Shown: positions 1-9,634, numbered from the stretch's first letter. The stretch is 64,000 nucleotides of DNA from Streptomyces sp. R302 (GCF_012927245.1 NZ_JABBGE010000001.1:186001-250000), one strand, 5' to 3'. The notes: a model not told the origin generated them from the sequence alone. Program-made: numbers and translations.

Positions 1-6
1 GGATGT

Positions 7-43
7 GAGCCCCCGGCGGGGGACCGTACTCCGCCAGGGGCTC
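7..43 (-). terminator. Hairpin after desD
   Basis: Bases 7-19 pair with 31-43 (GAGCCCC against GGGGCTC, one mismatch, then five more pairs) around an 11-base loop. It lies 25 bases beyond the desD stop and would end the leftward des operon. No clear U-tract is seen, as is usual for Streptomyces terminators. Confidence 0.6.
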
Positions 44-67
44 GCATCGGTTTCGGGGGTGTGCCCG

Positions 68-1837
68 TCAGGCGAACCGGGCGATCGGGTTCACCAGGTC
101 GCCGACGAGCTGGAGGGCGCCGGACGGGTCCGCCAGGTCGACCATCTGCTTGTTGTTGCGCAGCTGGAGGCGGTTCAGGGCGGAGAGGGCGAAGGTCTCC
201 GCGAACATGTCGTACTGCGCGAAGCGGTCCGCCAGCTCCGGCTTCGACTCCTGGTAGGCCTTCACGGAGTCGGCGACCGCCCGCCAGAAGACGTCCTCGG
301 CGGCCACGCCCTCCGCCGCCAGGGTCGCCCCCAGGAAGCGGAAGAAGCAGTCGAAGACGTCGGTGAAGACCGACAGGAGCTTCATGGACTCGGGGACGTC
401 GGCGCGGATCCGCTCCACCGCCGGCGGGAGGACCGCCTGCGGGTCCATCACGCAGATCTCCTCGGCGATGTCCTTGAAGATCGCCCGGTCGACCGCGCCG
501 CGCTCGTCCAGGACCAGGATCACGTTCTCGCCGTGCGGCATGTAGACCAGGTCGTAGGCGTAGAAGCAGTGCAGGACCGGCAGGAGGTACGCGTCGAGGT
601 AGCCGCGCAGCCACTCCTCCGGCGTCAGCCCGGACTCCTTGATCAGGGCGCCCGCGAAGGAGGCGCCCGCGTGGTCGACGTGCAGGAGGGACGCCATCGT
701 CGCCAGCCGCTCGCCGTCCGCGAGCCGCTCCACCGGGGACTCGCGCCACAGCGCGGCGAGCATCTTGCGGTACGGCGAGTAGCGGTCCGTCGCGGCCTCG
801 TACTCCAGGTGCCGGTAGCCGACCGCCGCCCGCTCGCGGATGATCGAGAAGCGGGCCGCCTTGAGGACGGAGTCCGACTCGATCAGCTGCGCCAGCCAGT
901 CGTTGATGGCCGGCGTCGCCTCCATGTAGGCGGCCGAAAGGCCGCGCATGAAGCCCATGTTGAGGACCGACAGGGCGGTCTTCACATAGTGCTTGGCCGG
1001 GTCGGAGGTGTTGAAGAAGGTACGGATCGACTGCTGCGCCAGGTAGGCGTCCTCGCCCTCGCCGAGGTACACCAGGCGCTGCTGCGCCACCTCGGCGGCG
1101 AAGGTCACCGACAGCTTGTTCCACCACTGCCAGGGGTGGGCCGGCATGAGGAGGTAGTCGGCGAGGTCCAGGCCGAGGCCGGCGAGGATGCCGGCGAAGC
1201 GGTCGACGGCGGCGTCGCCGAGCTCGGCGCGGATGAAGGCGTCGTACTCGATGCCCGCGCCGGCGGTGAAGGCGGCCCGGTCGCGGCGGGCGGCCAGCCA
1301 CACCAGGTGGATGGGGCTCGCGGCCTCGGGGGCGTAGGCGCGGTACTCGTCGACGCCGAAGCCGAGGCGGCCGTTGTTGGCGACGAAGCAGGGGTGGCCC
1401 TCGGTCATGCCCGTCTCGATGGCCTGGAAGCCGGCGCGGGCCAGCTCGGCGGCGGGCACCTGCGGCTTGGTGGCCTTGTAGGCGGTGCCGGCGAGGGTGG
1501 AGGAGATCTCCTCCAGGTAGACGGGGAGGACCTCGTCGCTCAGGCCGAGCGCGCCGCGCAGCTCGGTGATGAACTGCAGCGCGTCGAGGGGGAGCTGCTC
1601 GTCGCCCCGGTGCCGGCTGATCGACTCGGGGTAGACCTGCCAGTGGTCGAGGGCGAAGCGGTCCGCGGTGAAGCGGTACTCGGTGGCGCCGTCGTCGCTG
1701 AGCACCCGGTAGCGGGACTCGCCCAGCTCCTGCGGGTTCAGCAGCCGCTCGTGGGCGAACTCGGCGAGGCCCTTGCGGATGAGCGCGCGGTTCGCGGCGG
1801 CCCAGCGCTCGGGGGTGAGGTGGGAGACGGGGTTCAT
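68..1837 (-). CDS. desD: DesD, IucA/IucC-family desferrioxamine synthetase
   Basis: NRPS-independent siderophore synthetase that joins and cyclises N-hydroxy-N-succinyl-cadaverine units into desferrioxamine E/B using ATP, in the cytoplasm. The 589-residue protein has the full length of the family and carries typical IucA/IucC stretches: HPWQWWNK at about residue 233 and the SIRTFFNTSDPAKHY - NMGFMRGLS block at about residues 270-300, which belongs to the ATP and substrate site. It is the last gene of desABCD. Its ATG overlaps the desC stop as ATGA (1834-1837), so translation is probably coupled. Iron control comes from the box upstream of desA. The type (DesD rather than another IucA/IucC enzyme) follows from the neighbours. 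Confidence 0.96.
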   Translation of the reverse strand: MNPVSHLTPERWAAANRALIRKGLAEFAHERLLNPQELGESRYRVLSDDGATEYRFTADRFALDHWQVYPESISRHRGDEQLPLDALQFITELRGALGLSDEVLPVYLEEISSTLAGTAYKATKPQVPAAELARAGFQAIETGMTEGHPCFVANNGRLGFGVDEYRAYAPEAASPIHLVWLAARRDRAAFTAGAGIEYDAFIRAELGDAAVDRFAGILAGLGLDLADYLLMPAHPWQWWNKLSVTFAAEVAQQRLVYLGEGEDAYLAQQSIRTFFNTSDPAKHYVKTALSVLNMGFMRGLSAAYMEATPAINDWLAQLIESDSVLKAARFSIIRERAAVGYRHLEYEAATDRYSPYRKMLAALWRESPVERLADGERLATMASLLHVDHAGASFAGALIKESGLTPEEWLRGYLDAYLLPVLHCFYAYDLVYMPHGENVILVLDERGAVDRAIFKDIAEEICVMDPQAVLPPAVERIRADVPESMKLLSVFTDVFDCFFRFLGATLAAEGVAAEDVFWRAVADSVKAYQESKPELADRFAQYDMFAETFALSALNRLQLRNNKQMVDLADPSGALQLVGDLVNPIARFA

Positions 1838-2370
1838 ATGCCAGCTCCGACGGCGGTGGCGGACTCGAACTGGGCCCGGGTGCAGAAGCTCAGCAGGGCC
1901 TTCTTCTCGGGCTTCTGGATCTCGCGCTCGGGCACGAAGCCGACGGCCTCGTTGAGGGCGTGGACGGCCTTGTTGGCGACGTCGGGCTCGACGACCACGC
2001 GGGCGGTCGCCGGGTCGGCGAACAGCTCGCGCATGACCTCGGTGATCACCATGCGGGTGAAGCCGTGCACCGGGGTGTCGCTGGGCGCGACGAGGAAGTG
2101 CATGCCGACGTCGCCCGGGAGCGGGTCGTACAGGCCGACGAGCTCCAGCTCGGACGGGTCGTACCGCTCCATGAGGATGGCGGGGGTCCCGTCCACGAGG
2201 CCGACGAAGGCCTGGTGGTGCGGGTTGGCGGCGAAGGCGGCGTACTCGCGCTCGACGTCCTCGACGGTCGCGTCCTGCATCATCCAGAAGGCGGCCTTGG
2301 GGTGGGTGACCCAGGCGTGGATCAGCTCCGCGTCCTGGACGGGGTCGAGCGGGCGGAAGCGGACGGTCAT
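1834..2370 (-). CDS. desC: DesC, acyl-CoA N-acyltransferase for N-hydroxycadaverine
   Basis: GNAT-type acyltransferase of the IucB/AlcB/RhbD group. It transfers succinyl (or acetyl and other acyl) groups from CoA to N-hydroxycadaverine, giving the hydroxamate monomers DesD condenses. The protein has 178 residues, begins [10 protein letters not shown], and keeps the usual [18 protein letters not shown] and [21 protein letters not shown] segments of the acyl-CoA fold. A longer in-frame reading upstream is antisense noise; the ATG at 2370 is chosen because it overlaps the desB stop as ATGA and gives the family length. Its own stop overlaps desD. Acyl specificity cannot be read from sequence. Confidence 0.95.
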   Translation of the reverse strand: MTVRFRPLDPVQDAELIHAWVTHPKAAFWMMQDATVEDVEREYAAFAANPHHQAFVGLVDGTPAILMERYDPSELELVGLYDPLPGDVGMHFLVAPSDTPVHGFTRMVITEVMRELFADPATARVVVEPDVANKAVHALNEAVGFVPEREIQKPEKKALLSFCTRAQFESATAVGAGI

Positions 2371-3650
2371 ACGGAGAACTCCTGGAACGCGATGGTCTTC
2401 TCGACGGGGTAATACTCGGATCCCAGCATCTCGCCGATGATGTAGGCGTTGCGGTAGGCCCCCATGCCCAGGTCGGGCGAGGTGATCGAGTGGGTGTGGA
2501 CGCCGGCGTTCTGGAGGAAGACCTCGCGGCCCGTGGTGTCGACGGCGTAGTTGCGGGCGACGTCGAAGCGGCCCTGCCCGTCGAAGCGGAGGCGGTCCTT
2601 GAGCGGCTCCAGGAAGGCGGGGACGGCGTACTTGTAGCCGGTCGCGAGGATCAGGCCCTCGGTCTCGATCTCGTACTCCTTCTCCTGCTCCTCCTGGCGG
2701 AAGCCGAGGGTGTACGTGCCCGAGGCCTCGTCGTACGCGGCGGTGCGCAGCGCGGAGTTGGTGAGGAGGCGGCTGGGGACCGGGCCCGCGAAGTTCTTCT
2801 GGTAGAGCAGGTCGAAGATGGCGTCGACGAGGTCGCCGTTGATGCCCTTGAAGAGGCCCTTCTGCTGGGACTCCAGGCGGTAGCGGGTCTCCTCGGGGAG
2901 CGCGTGGAAGTAGTCCACGTACTCGGGGGAGGTCAGCTCCAGGGTGAGCTTGGTGTACTCCAGCGGGAAGAAGCGCGGGGAGCGGGTCACCCAGTTCAGC
3001 TGGTAGCCGTGGACGTCGATCTCCGACAGGAGGTCGTGGTAGATCTCGGCGGCGGACTGGCCGCTGCCGACGATCGTGATCGACTTCTTGCGCTGGAGGG
3101 CCGCCTTGTTGGGCACGTAGCGCGAGTTGTGGATCAGGTCGCCGCCGAGCTCGCGGCAGGAGTCGGGGACGTACGGCGGGGTGCCGGTGCCGAGGACGAT
3201 CCGGCGGGCCAGGAACGTTTCTCCGGCCTCGGTGGTGACGACGTACACCTCGCCGGCCTCGTCGTACGCGACGGAGGAGACGGTGGTGGAGAAGCGGATC
3301 GAGGTGAGCCGGTCGGCGGCCCAGCGGCAGTAGTCGTTGTACTCGGCGCGCAGCGGGTAGAAGTTCTCGCGGATGTAGAACGAGTACAGCCGGCCCTTCT
3401 CCTTCAGGTAGTTGAGGAAGGAGTACGGCGAGGTCGGGTCGGCGAGGGTCACCAGGTCCGACATGAACGGCGTCTGGAGGTGGGCGCCTTCGAGGAACAT
3501 CCCCGAGTGCCACTCGAAGCCCGGCTTGGACTCCAGGAAGAGGCCGTTCAGTTCGTCGATGGGCTCGGTGAGGCAGGCGAGGCCGAGGTTGAACGGACCG
3601 AGCCCGATCCCGATGAAGTCGTGGATATCGGCGATCTCAGGCGTGGACAA
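2367..3650 (-). CDS. desB: DesB, FAD/NADPH-dependent cadaverine N-monooxygenase
   Basis: Flavin monooxygenase of the lysine/ornithine N-hydroxylase family (427 residues) that turns cadaverine into N-hydroxycadaverine. The FAD-binding turn [12 protein letters not shown] is at about residue 14, the NADPH-binding turn [15 protein letters not shown] at about 190, and the ATGYKYA motif at about 345. The apparent start is TTG at 3650, lying inside the end of desA (14-base overlap) and preceded by GGAGAG four bases upstream; no ATG or GTG lies nearby, so a coupled TTG start seems real. The stop overlaps desC. Confidence 0.95.
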   Translation of the reverse strand: MSTPEIADIHDFIGIGLGPFNLGLACLTEPIDELNGLFLESKPGFEWHSGMFLEGAHLQTPFMSDLVTLADPTSPYSFLNYLKEKGRLYSFYIRENFYPLRAEYNDYCRWAADRLTSIRFSTTVSSVAYDEAGEVYVVTTEAGETFLARRIVLGTGTPPYVPDSCRELGGDLIHNSRYVPNKAALQRKKSITIVGSGQSAAEIYHDLLSEIDVHGYQLNWVTRSPRFFPLEYTKLTLELTSPEYVDYFHALPEETRYRLESQQKGLFKGINGDLVDAIFDLLYQKNFAGPVPSRLLTNSALRTAAYDEASGTYTLGFRQEEQEKEYEIETEGLILATGYKYAVPAFLEPLKDRLRFDGQGRFDVARNYAVDTTGREVFLQNAGVHTHSITSPDLGMGAYRNAYIIGEMLGSEYYPVEKTIAFQEFSV

Positions 3651-5076
3651 GGTTCTCTCCCAGGTACTGCTCGGCGTGGCCGGCGATCAGATCGAGGACG
3701 GCGGCGATGTCGGCCACCGTGGTCTCGGGGTTGAGCAAGGTGAACTTGAGGTACTGGCGGCCGTCGACCTTGGTGCCGGCGACGACGGCCTCGCCCGAGG
3801 CGAAGAGCGCCTTGCGGGCGTAGAGGTTGGCGCGGTCGATCTCGGCGGGCGAGGTGACGGCCTCGGGGACGTAGCGGTAGACGAGGGTGGACAGCTGCGG
3901 GTCCACGACCACGTCGTAGCGGGGGTCGGCGGCGAGCAGCTCGTACCCGGCGGAGGCCAGGTCGCAGACCTCGTCGAAGAGCTCGCCGACGCCGTCCGCG
4001 CCCATGACGCGCAGGGTCATCCACAGTTTGAGGGCGTCGAAGCGGCGGGTGGTCTGGAGCGACTTGTCGACCTGGTTGGGGATCTGCTCGGCGAGGGTGC
4101 GCTTGGGGTTGAGGTAGTCGGCGTGGTACGTGGCGTGCCGCAGGGTGGCCCCGTCGCGGACCAGCACGGCGGAGGAACTCACCGGCTGGAAGAAGGACTT
4201 GTGGTAGTCGACGGTGACGGAGTCGGCGCGCTCGATGCCGTCGAGGAGGTGGCGGCGCTTGAGGGAGGCGAGCAGGCCGCAGCCGTAGGCGGCGTCGACG
4301 TGCATCCAGGCGCCGTACTCCTCGGCGAGGGCGGCGATCTCCGGCAGCGGGTCGATGGAGCCGAAGTCGGTGGTGCCGGCGGTGGCGACGATCGCCATCG
4401 GGACGAGGCCCTCGGCGCGGCAGGTCTCCAGCTCGGCGGCGAGGACGACGGACTGCATCCGCTTGGTCTTGTCGACCGGGATCGAGACGACCGCGTCGCG
4501 GCCGAGGCCGAGGAGGGTGGCCGACTTCTGGACGGAGAAGTGGCTGCACTCGGAGGAGAAGATCCGCAGTTTCGACAGGTCGTCGGTACCGGCCTCCTCG
4601 CGGGCGAGCAGCAGCGCCTGGAGGTTGGACTGGGTGCCGCCGCTGGTGAAGACGCCGTCGGCGAGGGGGCCGAGGCCGATGCGGCCGGTGGTCCAGTCGA
4701 TGAGCTTGCGCTCGATGAGGGTGCCGCCGGCGGACTGGTCCCAGGTGTCGAGGGAGGAGTTGACCGCCGAGAGGACGGCCTCGCCGAGGACGGCGGGGAT
4801 GACGACCGGGCAGTTGAGGTGGCCGAGGTAGCGCGGGTGGTGGAAGTAGACCGCGTCGCGGAGGTAGACGTCCTCCAGCTCGTCGAGGGCGGCGGAGGCG
4901 TCACCGAGGGGGCGGTCGAGGTCGACGGCGTCGATCACGGGCGCCAGTTCGGCGGGGGTGACGCCCGTGAACGGGCCGCGCGTCGTGGCGAGTTTGGTCG
5001 CCACCCGCTCGACCCCTTCGGTGACGGAGCGTCGGTAGCTCTCCGCCGTCGTGTCGTTGAGCAGGTGCGAACGCAT
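3637..5076 (-). CDS. desA: DesA, PLP-dependent lysine decarboxylase
   Basis: Group II (glutamate/aromatic-amino-acid type) pyridoxal-phosphate decarboxylase that makes cadaverine from lysine, the first desferrioxamine step. Family marks include [13 protein letters not shown] at about residue 146, the aspartate of HVDAAYG that pairs with the PLP nitrogen, and the Schiff-base lysine Lys293 in [10 protein letters not shown] reading from 5115 is possible, but the ATG at 5076 has GGAAGG at a normal distance, and the extra 13 residues would overlap the promoter. It opens the desABCD operon 55 bases downstream of an iron box, so it should be expressed under iron starvation. 479 residues, normal for the family. 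Confidence 0.96.
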   Translation of the reverse strand: MRSHLLNDTTAESYRRSVTEGVERVATKLATTRGPFTGVTPAELAPVIDAVDLDRPLGDASAALDELEDVYLRDAVYFHHPRYLGHLNCPVVIPAVLGEAVLSAVNSSLDTWDQSAGGTLIERKLIDWTTGRIGLGPLADGVFTSGGTQSNLQALLLAREEAGTDDLSKLRIFSSECSHFSVQKSATLLGLGRDAVVSIPVDKTKRMQSVVLAAELETCRAEGLVPMAIVATAGTTDFGSIDPLPEIAALAEEYGAWMHVDAAYGCGLLASLKRRHLLDGIERADSVTVDYHKSFFQPVSSSAVLVRDGATLRHATYHADYLNPKRTLAEQIPNQVDKSLQTTRRFDALKLWMTLRVMGADGVGELFDEVCDLASAGYELLAADPRYDVVVDPQLSTLVYRYVPEAVTSPAEIDRANLYARKALFASGEAVVAGTKVDGRQYLKFTLLNPETTVADIAAVLDLIAGHAEQYLGENLVHA

Positions 5077-5130
5077 GTGGGGGCCCTTCCGGGACGAGGG
5101 ACGCGGAACGCGCAACCGTGAGTGCAGAAG

Positions 5131-5149
5131 TAAGGTTAGCCTAACCTAA
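5131..5149 (-). promoter_or_regulatory. Iron box (DmdR1/DtxR-type) of desABCD
   Basis: On the minus strand the site reads TTAGGTTAGGCTAACCTTA, a near-perfect 19-bp palindrome matching the known Streptomyces iron-box consensus TTAGGTTAGGCTCACCTAA at almost every position. It sits just upstream of desA, where an iron-loaded DmdR repressor would block transcription. Confidence 0.93.
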
Positions 5150-5165
5150 TTTAGTACGACAATGA

Positions 5166-5191
5166 CCCCCCGACCGATGAAGATCGAGGGG
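5166..5191 (-). terminator. Hairpin after the siderophore-interacting protein gene
   Basis: CCCCCCGA (5166-5173) pairs with TCGAGGGG (5184-5191) with one mismatch, 20 bases past the stop of the upstream gene and just before the desA iron box. It separates the desEF transcript from desABCD. Confidence 0.5.
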
Positions 5192-5211
5192 CCGTGAGGT
5201 GAACCGGCCGA

Positions 5212-6102
5212 CTACGCCGACGTGTTCCGCGTCGCGTCCTGCTCCGCGTCCTGCGTCGCCTCGTCCGGCACCTCGCGCAGGGCGTCCTCCGACAGCCCCT
5301 TGCGCCAGTAGCCGACGAAGGTCACCCGGCGCCGGTCGAGCCCGCGCTCGCGCACGAAGTGCCGCCGCAGCGCCTTTACCGCGCCGGACTCGCCCGCGAT
5401 CCACACGTACGGCGACTCGCCGGGCAGCTCCGCGCCCGCGACCGCCTCCAGGCCGGAGGGCGCGCCCTCCTCCCGTACGAGCCAGGTGACGGTGGCGTCC
5501 GCCTGCGTCTCCAGCTCCATCCGGTCGCCGGAGTACGGGACTTCGAGGAAGACACGGGCGCGGGTCTCGGCCGGCAGCCACTCCAGGATGGCGGAGGCGG
5601 CGGGCAGCGCCGTCTCGTCGGCCCAGACGATCACCGAGTCGGCGTCCTCCGGCAGCCGGAAGCGGACCCCGGTGTTGTCGGCGACCGCCGGGCCGAGCAC
5701 GACCACCCGGTCACCGGGCTCGGCGTGCTGCGCCCAGCGGCAGGCGGGCCCGCCGTCCTCGTGGACGGCGAAGTCGATGTCGATCTCGTCCACCGGCTCG
5801 GTGCGCTGCTCCCGGACGGTGTACGAGCGCATCACGGCCCGGACGTCGTTGGGCATGGCCCGCCAGGCGCCGAGGATCCCGTACATGTCGGGGTCGTCCA
5901 GCGGCGGGAGGACGGGCGCGTCCTGGCCGGGGTGCGGCAGGAAGAGGGACAGCGACTGGTCGCGGCCCCCGGCGGCGAAGCCCTTCAGCTCCTCGCCGGT
6001 GGCTCCGGTGAAGGTGACGCGGACCAGCGACGGGCCGAGCCGCCGCGTCCGGTCGACCTGGAGGGAGAAGAACTGGAACGGGGCGGTCTCGGCGGTCGTC
6101 AT
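5212..6102 (-). CDS. desF: Siderophore-interacting protein (FAD/NADPH ferric-siderophore reductase)
   Basis: Cytoplasmic flavin reductase of the ViuB/YqjH (SIP) family, 296 residues. It should reduce Fe(III) in imported ferrioxamine so the iron is released. The FAD-binding motif MRSYTVRE is at about residue 90, followed by the DFAVHEDGGPACRWA segment typical of SIP proteins and the C-terminal NAD(P)-binding SIP domain with PYVWIAGESGAVKALRRH. It starts 4 bases after desE, so the two form one iron-regulated operon. The acidic C-terminal tail after about residue 275 is variable. The symbol is taken from the S. coelicolor locus and is less certain than the function. Confidence 0.9.
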   Translation of the reverse strand: MTTAETAPFQFFSLQVDRTRRLGPSLVRVTFTGATGEELKGFAAGGRDQSLSLFLPHPGQDAPVLPPLDDPDMYGILGAWRAMPNDVRAVMRSYTVREQRTEPVDEIDIDFAVHEDGGPACRWAQHAEPGDRVVVLGPAVADNTGVRFRLPEDADSVIVWADETALPAASAILEWLPAETRARVFLEVPYSGDRMELETQADATVTWLVREEGAPSGLEAVAGAELPGESPYVWIAGESGAVKALRRHFVRERGLDRRRVTFVGYWRKGLSEDALREVPDEATQDAEQDATRNTSA

Positions 6103-6106
6103 CGGG

Positions 6107-7159
6107 TCAGGACACCTTCTTCGCGTTCTCCAGGGCGGTGGCCAGGTCCTCCAGGAGGGGGGCGCACTTGGCGTAGGAGTAGACGGGCTCGGTCACGCGC
6201 GGGAAGACCTGGCCGGCCTTGACGGCGGGCAGCGCGGCCCAGGTCGGCTTGGCCTTCAGCTGCTCCGGCTGGAGGGTGCCGGTGCGGTTGTCGAGGAGGA
6301 TGACGTCGGCCTTGTAGGCGTCGACGTTCTCCCAGCTGAGGAGCTCGAACCAGCCGGACGGGTCCAGCTTCTTCGGGGTGACGATGTTGAGGCCCAGCTC
6401 CTGGAAGAAGAGCGTGTCGGTCGGGCGGGCCGGGGTGGACACGTAGAAGGTGTCGGGCGCGCCGGAGCCGATGAGGACCTTGATGTCCTTCTTGCCCTGG
6501 GCGACCTTGCGCAGGCGCTCGGCGGCGGCCTCGAAGCGGGCCCTGTCCTTCTTGACCTGCTCGCTGTTCACGTCGGCGCCGAGGGAGGCGGCCAGGTCGG
6601 CGTGGCGCTGGAGGACGGACGGCATCGACTTGCCGGCGGCCCACAGGGCGACGCTCGGCGCGATCTTCGCGATCTTGGCCTTCTGCTCCTCCGGCACGTA
6701 CCAGAGGGCGTCCTTCTCCCACATGTCGGTGATGAGGACCTCGGGCTGGAGCTTGAGGTACTCCTCGATGTTGAACTCGCCCCAGACGTTGCCGATGACC
6801 TTCACCTTGGTGATGTCGAGGTCGCCGGCCTGGACGTCGGGCTTCTTCTCCTTGGTCTTCGGGTCCTCGACGTAGGTCGGGCCGAAGACGCCGGTGACCT
6901 CGACGCCGAAGTCCTTGAGGGCGGCGGCCGTGCCGGTGAAGGCGACGATGTTCTTCGGCGTCGCCTTGGTCTTCACGGTCTGGCCGCGGTCGTCCTTGAA
7001 CTCCCAGGAGCCGGACTTGGCGGAGGAAGAGGACGGGCTCGCGTCCTTCTTCTTGTCGCCGTCGCCACAGGCGGCGAGCACGGCGCCGAGCCCGAGGGCG
7101 CCGCCCGCGGCGAGGATGCCGCGGCGGGTGAGGGAGGTGGCTCGGGCGTTGCTGGGCAT
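6107..7159 (-). CDS. desE: DesE, Tat/lipoprotein ferrioxamine-binding protein
   Basis: Periplasmic-binding-protein-like receptor (PF01497 type) of the iron-siderophore ABC family, anchored outside the membrane. From the ATG at 7159 the N-terminus has a twin-arginine stretch (TRRGILAAGG) and the lipobox LAAC with Cys31 as the lipidated residue, followed by a Lys/Ser-rich linker. The body shows the two-lobe Fe-siderophore receptor pattern (KNIVAFTGTAAALKDFG, PEVLITDMW). An in-frame ATG at 7201 would place the start almost on the iron box, so the later start is preferred. No permease or ATPase gene is adjacent; DesE presumably uses a transporter encoded elsewhere. Confidence 0.93.
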   Translation of the reverse strand: MPSNARATSLTRRGILAAGGALGLGAVLAACGDGDKKKDASPSSSSAKSGSWEFKDDRGQTVKTKATPKNIVAFTGTAAALKDFGVEVTGVFGPTYVEDPKTKEKKPDVQAGDLDITKVKVIGNVWGEFNIEEYLKLQPEVLITDMWEKDALWYVPEEQKAKIAKIAPSVALWAAGKSMPSVLQRHADLAASLGADVNSEQVKKDRARFEAAAERLRKVAQGKKDIKVLIGSGAPDTFYVSTPARPTDTLFFQELGLNIVTPKKLDPSGWFELLSWENVDAYKADVILLDNRTGTLQPEQLKAKPTWAALPAVKAGQVFPRVTEPVYSYAKCAPLLEDLATALENAKKVS

Positions 7160-7208
7160 GGCGGGATCGCTTTCGATACGTGCCGGAGTCGGCCTGATCA
7201 AGTCGAGG

Positions 7209-7227
7209 GTAGGTTAGCCTAACCTCA
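7209..7227 (-). promoter_or_regulatory. Iron box of desEF
   Basis: Minus-strand TGAGGTTAGGCTAACCTAC, with a perfect 15-bp inner palindrome (7211-7225), 50 bases before the desE start. Same class of site as the one before desA, so both units should respond to iron together. Confidence 0.9.
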
Positions 7228-7532
7228 CACCGACCGACAGGCCCGGGTCCGCGAGGTCTGGATCACATCTCCACGCCCCCACGCCCCCACGCCCCCGCGC
7301 ACCGTCAAGCGGCTGCCCCTGCGACGAAGGACGCCCGCGCGGCAGGATGGGGCGCGTCCCGCCCGCCGGGGGCGAGGACCCATGCGGGGGAGGCCGGAGG
7401 CTGGACCGCCACGGTCTCGTTCGCCGTGAACGGACTCGCCGACGCGTTCGGCTCCTGACGGAGTGCCGTTCCCTGGCGGAGAGCCCCCGGGGGCGCGTTC
7501 CGGCGCGCCCGGGGGGAGTGCCCGCGTACGGC
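7228..7532. other. Intergenic stretch between desE and the acyl-CoA dehydrogenase gene
   Basis: About 300 bases without a supported gene. It holds three tandem copies of ACGCCCCC at about 7273-7297 and, at the right, the terminator hairpin of the catabolic operon. A short frame ending in TGA at 7456-7458 reads like the tail of a protein (GGWTATVSFAVNGLADAFGS) but has no body or start that I can recognise; at most it is a relic. Confidence 0.4.
7484..7515 (-). terminator. Hairpin ending the methylcrotonyl-CoA carboxylase operon
   Basis: GGGCGCG (7491-7497) pairs with CGCGCCC (7504-7510), extended by CCCCC (7484-7488) against GGGGG (7511-7515) with a two-base bulge. It starts 18 bases past the dehydrogenase stop. 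Confidence 0.6.
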
Positions 7533-8693
7533 TCAGCCCGCGAAGCCCAGCTCGCGGGCGATCAGCATGCGCTGGACCTCGCTGGTGCCCTCGCCGATCT
7601 CCAGGATCTTGGAGTCGCGCCACATGCGGGCCACCGGGTACTCGTTCATGAAGCCGTAGCCGCCGTGGATCTGGGTCGCCTCGCGGGCGTTGTCGACGGC
7701 GACGGTGGAGGAGTACAGCTTGGCGATCGCCGCCTCCTTCTTGAACGGCTCGCCCATCACCAGGCGGGAGGCGGCGTCGCGCCAGCCGATGCGGGCCATG
7801 TGGGCGCGCGTCTCCATGTCGGCGAGCTTGAACTGGATGGCCTGGTTGTCGCCGATCGCGCGGCCGAAGGCGTGACGTTCCTTCGCGTACTTGACCGACT
7901 CGTCGACGCAGCCCTGGGCGAGGCCCGTGGCGAGGGCGGCGATGGCGACGCGGCCCTCGTCGAGGATGCGGAGGAACTGGGCGTAGCCGCGGCCCTCCTC
8001 GCCGAGGAGGTTCTCCACCGGGACGCGGACGTCGTCGAAGGAGAGCTCGCGGGTGTCCGAGGCGTTCCAGCCGACCTTCGAGTAGGGGGCGGCGACGGTG
8101 AAGCCGGGGGTGCCGGACGGGACGATGATCGAGGAGATCAGCGGGCGGCCGTCGGGCTTGCGGCCGGTGACCGCGGTGACCGTCACCAGACCGGTGATGT
8201 CCGTACCGGAGTTGGTGATGAAGCACTTCGAGCCGTTGATGACCCAGTGGTCGCCGTCCCGGACGGCGGTGGTGCGGGTGCCGCCCGCGTCCGAGCCCGC
8301 GCCCGGCTCGGTGAGGCCGAAGGCGCCCAGCATCTCGCCGGCGCACAGCTTCGGCAGCCACTGCCTCTTCTGCTCCTCGGTGCCGAAGAGGTGCAGCGGC
8401 ATCGCGCCGAGGGAGACGCCCGCCTCCAGGGTGATGGCGACGGAGGAGTCGACGCGGGCCAGCTCCTCCAGGGCGATGCCGAGGGCGAGGTAGTCGCCGC
8501 CCATGCCGCCGTACTCCTCCGGGAACGGCAGGCCGAAGAGGCCCATGCGGCCCATCTCGGCGACGATCTCGTACGGGAACTCGTGGCGCTCGTAGTAGTC
8601 GCCGATCTTCGGCGCGACGACGTCGTGGGCGAACGCCTCGACGGTGCGGCGCAGTTCCTCGTGCTCTGCGGAGAGCCGGTGGTCGAGGGACAT
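7533..8693 (-). CDS. acdH: Acyl-CoA dehydrogenase, branched/short-chain (isovaleryl-CoA type)
   Basis: FAD enzyme, 386 residues, that introduces the alpha,beta double bond into short or branched acyl-CoA. In this operon the natural substrate is isovaleryl-CoA from leucine. The N-terminal helical domain (MSLDHRLSAEHEELRR), the flavin motif FGLTEPGAGSDAGG at about residue 128, and the C-terminal IGEGTSEVQRMLIARELG are all present. The Glu of EGTSEV occupies the usual catalytic-base position. The start at 8693 is 8 bases after the HMG-CoA lyase stop and has AAGGAG upstream; longer frames are shadows. Last gene of a four-gene operon. The symbol acdH is from the S. coelicolor homologue and is tentative. 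Confidence 0.9.
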   Translation of the reverse strand: MSLDHRLSAEHEELRRTVEAFAHDVVAPKIGDYYERHEFPYEIVAEMGRMGLFGLPFPEEYGGMGGDYLALGIALEELARVDSSVAITLEAGVSLGAMPLHLFGTEEQKRQWLPKLCAGEMLGAFGLTEPGAGSDAGGTRTTAVRDGDHWVINGSKCFITNSGTDITGLVTVTAVTGRKPDGRPLISSIIVPSGTPGFTVAAPYSKVGWNASDTRELSFDDVRVPVENLLGEEGRGYAQFLRILDEGRVAIAALATGLAQGCVDESVKYAKERHAFGRAIGDNQAIQFKLADMETRAHMARIGWRDAASRLVMGEPFKKEAAIAKLYSSTVAVDNAREATQIHGGYGFMNEYPVARMWRDSKILEIGEGTSEVQRMLIARELGFAG

Positions 8694-8701
8694 GGTGTTC
8701 G

Positions 8702-9634
8702 TCACTCCTTGTGGGAGAGGGCTCGGACGGTACGGGACGGGCTCGGCCGGCCCAGTTGTTCGGCCATCCACACGCTCGTGGCGGTGAGGGCGGCCAGGTC
8801 GACCCCGGTCTCGATGCCGAGGCCGTCGAGCATCCACACCAGGTCCTCGGTGGCGAGGTTGCCGGTGGCGGACTTGGCGTACGGGCAGCCGCCGAGGCCG
8901 CCCGCGGAGGCGTCCACGGTCGTCACGCCGTGCCGCAGCGCGGCGAGCGTGTTCGACAGGGCCTGCCCGTAGGTGTCGTGGAAGTGCACGGCGAGGCGGG
9001 AGGTGGGGACCCCGGCCTCGTTCAGGGCCGCCAGGAGCGCCTGGACGTGACCCGGGGTGGCGACGCCGATGGTGTCGCCGAGGCTCAGCTCGTCGCAGCC
9101 CATGTCGGCGAGCGCCTTGGTGACGCGGACGGTCTGTTCGACGGGGACGGCGCCCTCCCAGGGGTCGCCGAAGCACATCGACAGATAGCCGCGGACCTTC
9201 AGGCCGGCCTCTATGGCCCGGACGACGACCGGCTCGAACATGGCGAGCGCCTCGTCGACGGTCCGGTTGAGGTTGGCCTTCGCGAAGGACTCGGTGGCGG
9301 AGGCGAAGACGGCGACCTCGCGGGCGCCGAGCGCGAGCGCCCGGTCGAGGCCGCGCTCGTTCGGCACGAGGACGGGCAGGCGTACGGGCAGGCCGTTGAC
9401 GAGGGGGAACAGCGCTTCCGCGTCGGCCAGCTGGGGCACCCACTTGGGGTGCACGAAGCTGGTCGCCTCGACGGTGGAGAGCCCGGCGGCGGCGAGCCGC
9501 CGGATGAACTCCGCCTTCACCTCGGTCGGGACGGCCGTCTTCTCGTTCTGCAGCCCGTCCCGGGGGCCGACCTCGTGGATCCTGACCCGGGCGGGCAGCG
9601 ACGGGTCGGGGACGGTCATGGGCAGGGCGGTCAT
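8702..9634 (-). CDS. Hydroxymethylglutaryl-CoA lyase
   Basis: DRE-TIM metallolyase, 310 residues, cleaving 3-hydroxy-3-methylglutaryl-CoA into acetoacetate and acetyl-CoA, the last step of leucine breakdown. The start motif EVGPRDGLQNE is at about residue 21, the metal-binding HFHDTYGQA at about 225, and the glycine-rich GGLGGCPYAKSATGN with the conserved active-site cysteine at about 255. The ATG at 9634 overlaps the stop of the biotin subunit gene as ATGA. A second methionine at residue 6 is an alternative start. Confidence 0.94.
   Translation of the reverse strand: MTALPMTVPDPSLPARVRIHEVGPRDGLQNEKTAVPTEVKAEFIRRLAAAGLSTVEATSFVHPKWVPQLADAEALFPLVNGLPVRLPVLVPNERGLDRALALGAREVAVFASATESFAKANLNRTVDEALAMFEPVVVRAIEAGLKVRGYLSMCFGDPWEGAVPVEQTVRVTKALADMGCDELSLGDTIGVATPGHVQALLAALNEAGVPTSRLAVHFHDTYGQALSNTLAALRHGVTTVDASAGGLGGCPYAKSATGNLATEDLVWMLDGLGIETGVDLAALTATSVWMAEQLGRPSPSRTVRALSHKE

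Noticed and set aside
5..2440. Very long plus-strand open frame opposite desD/desC
   Set aside because: It is the antisense of well-recognised des genes; its composition (Arg/Gly/Val/Glu-rich) is what GC-biased codons give in the wrong frame.
7300..7458. Short plus-strand frame ending GGWTATVSFAVNGLADAFGS
   Set aside because: Too short, no start or homologous body recognised; noted only as a possible relic.
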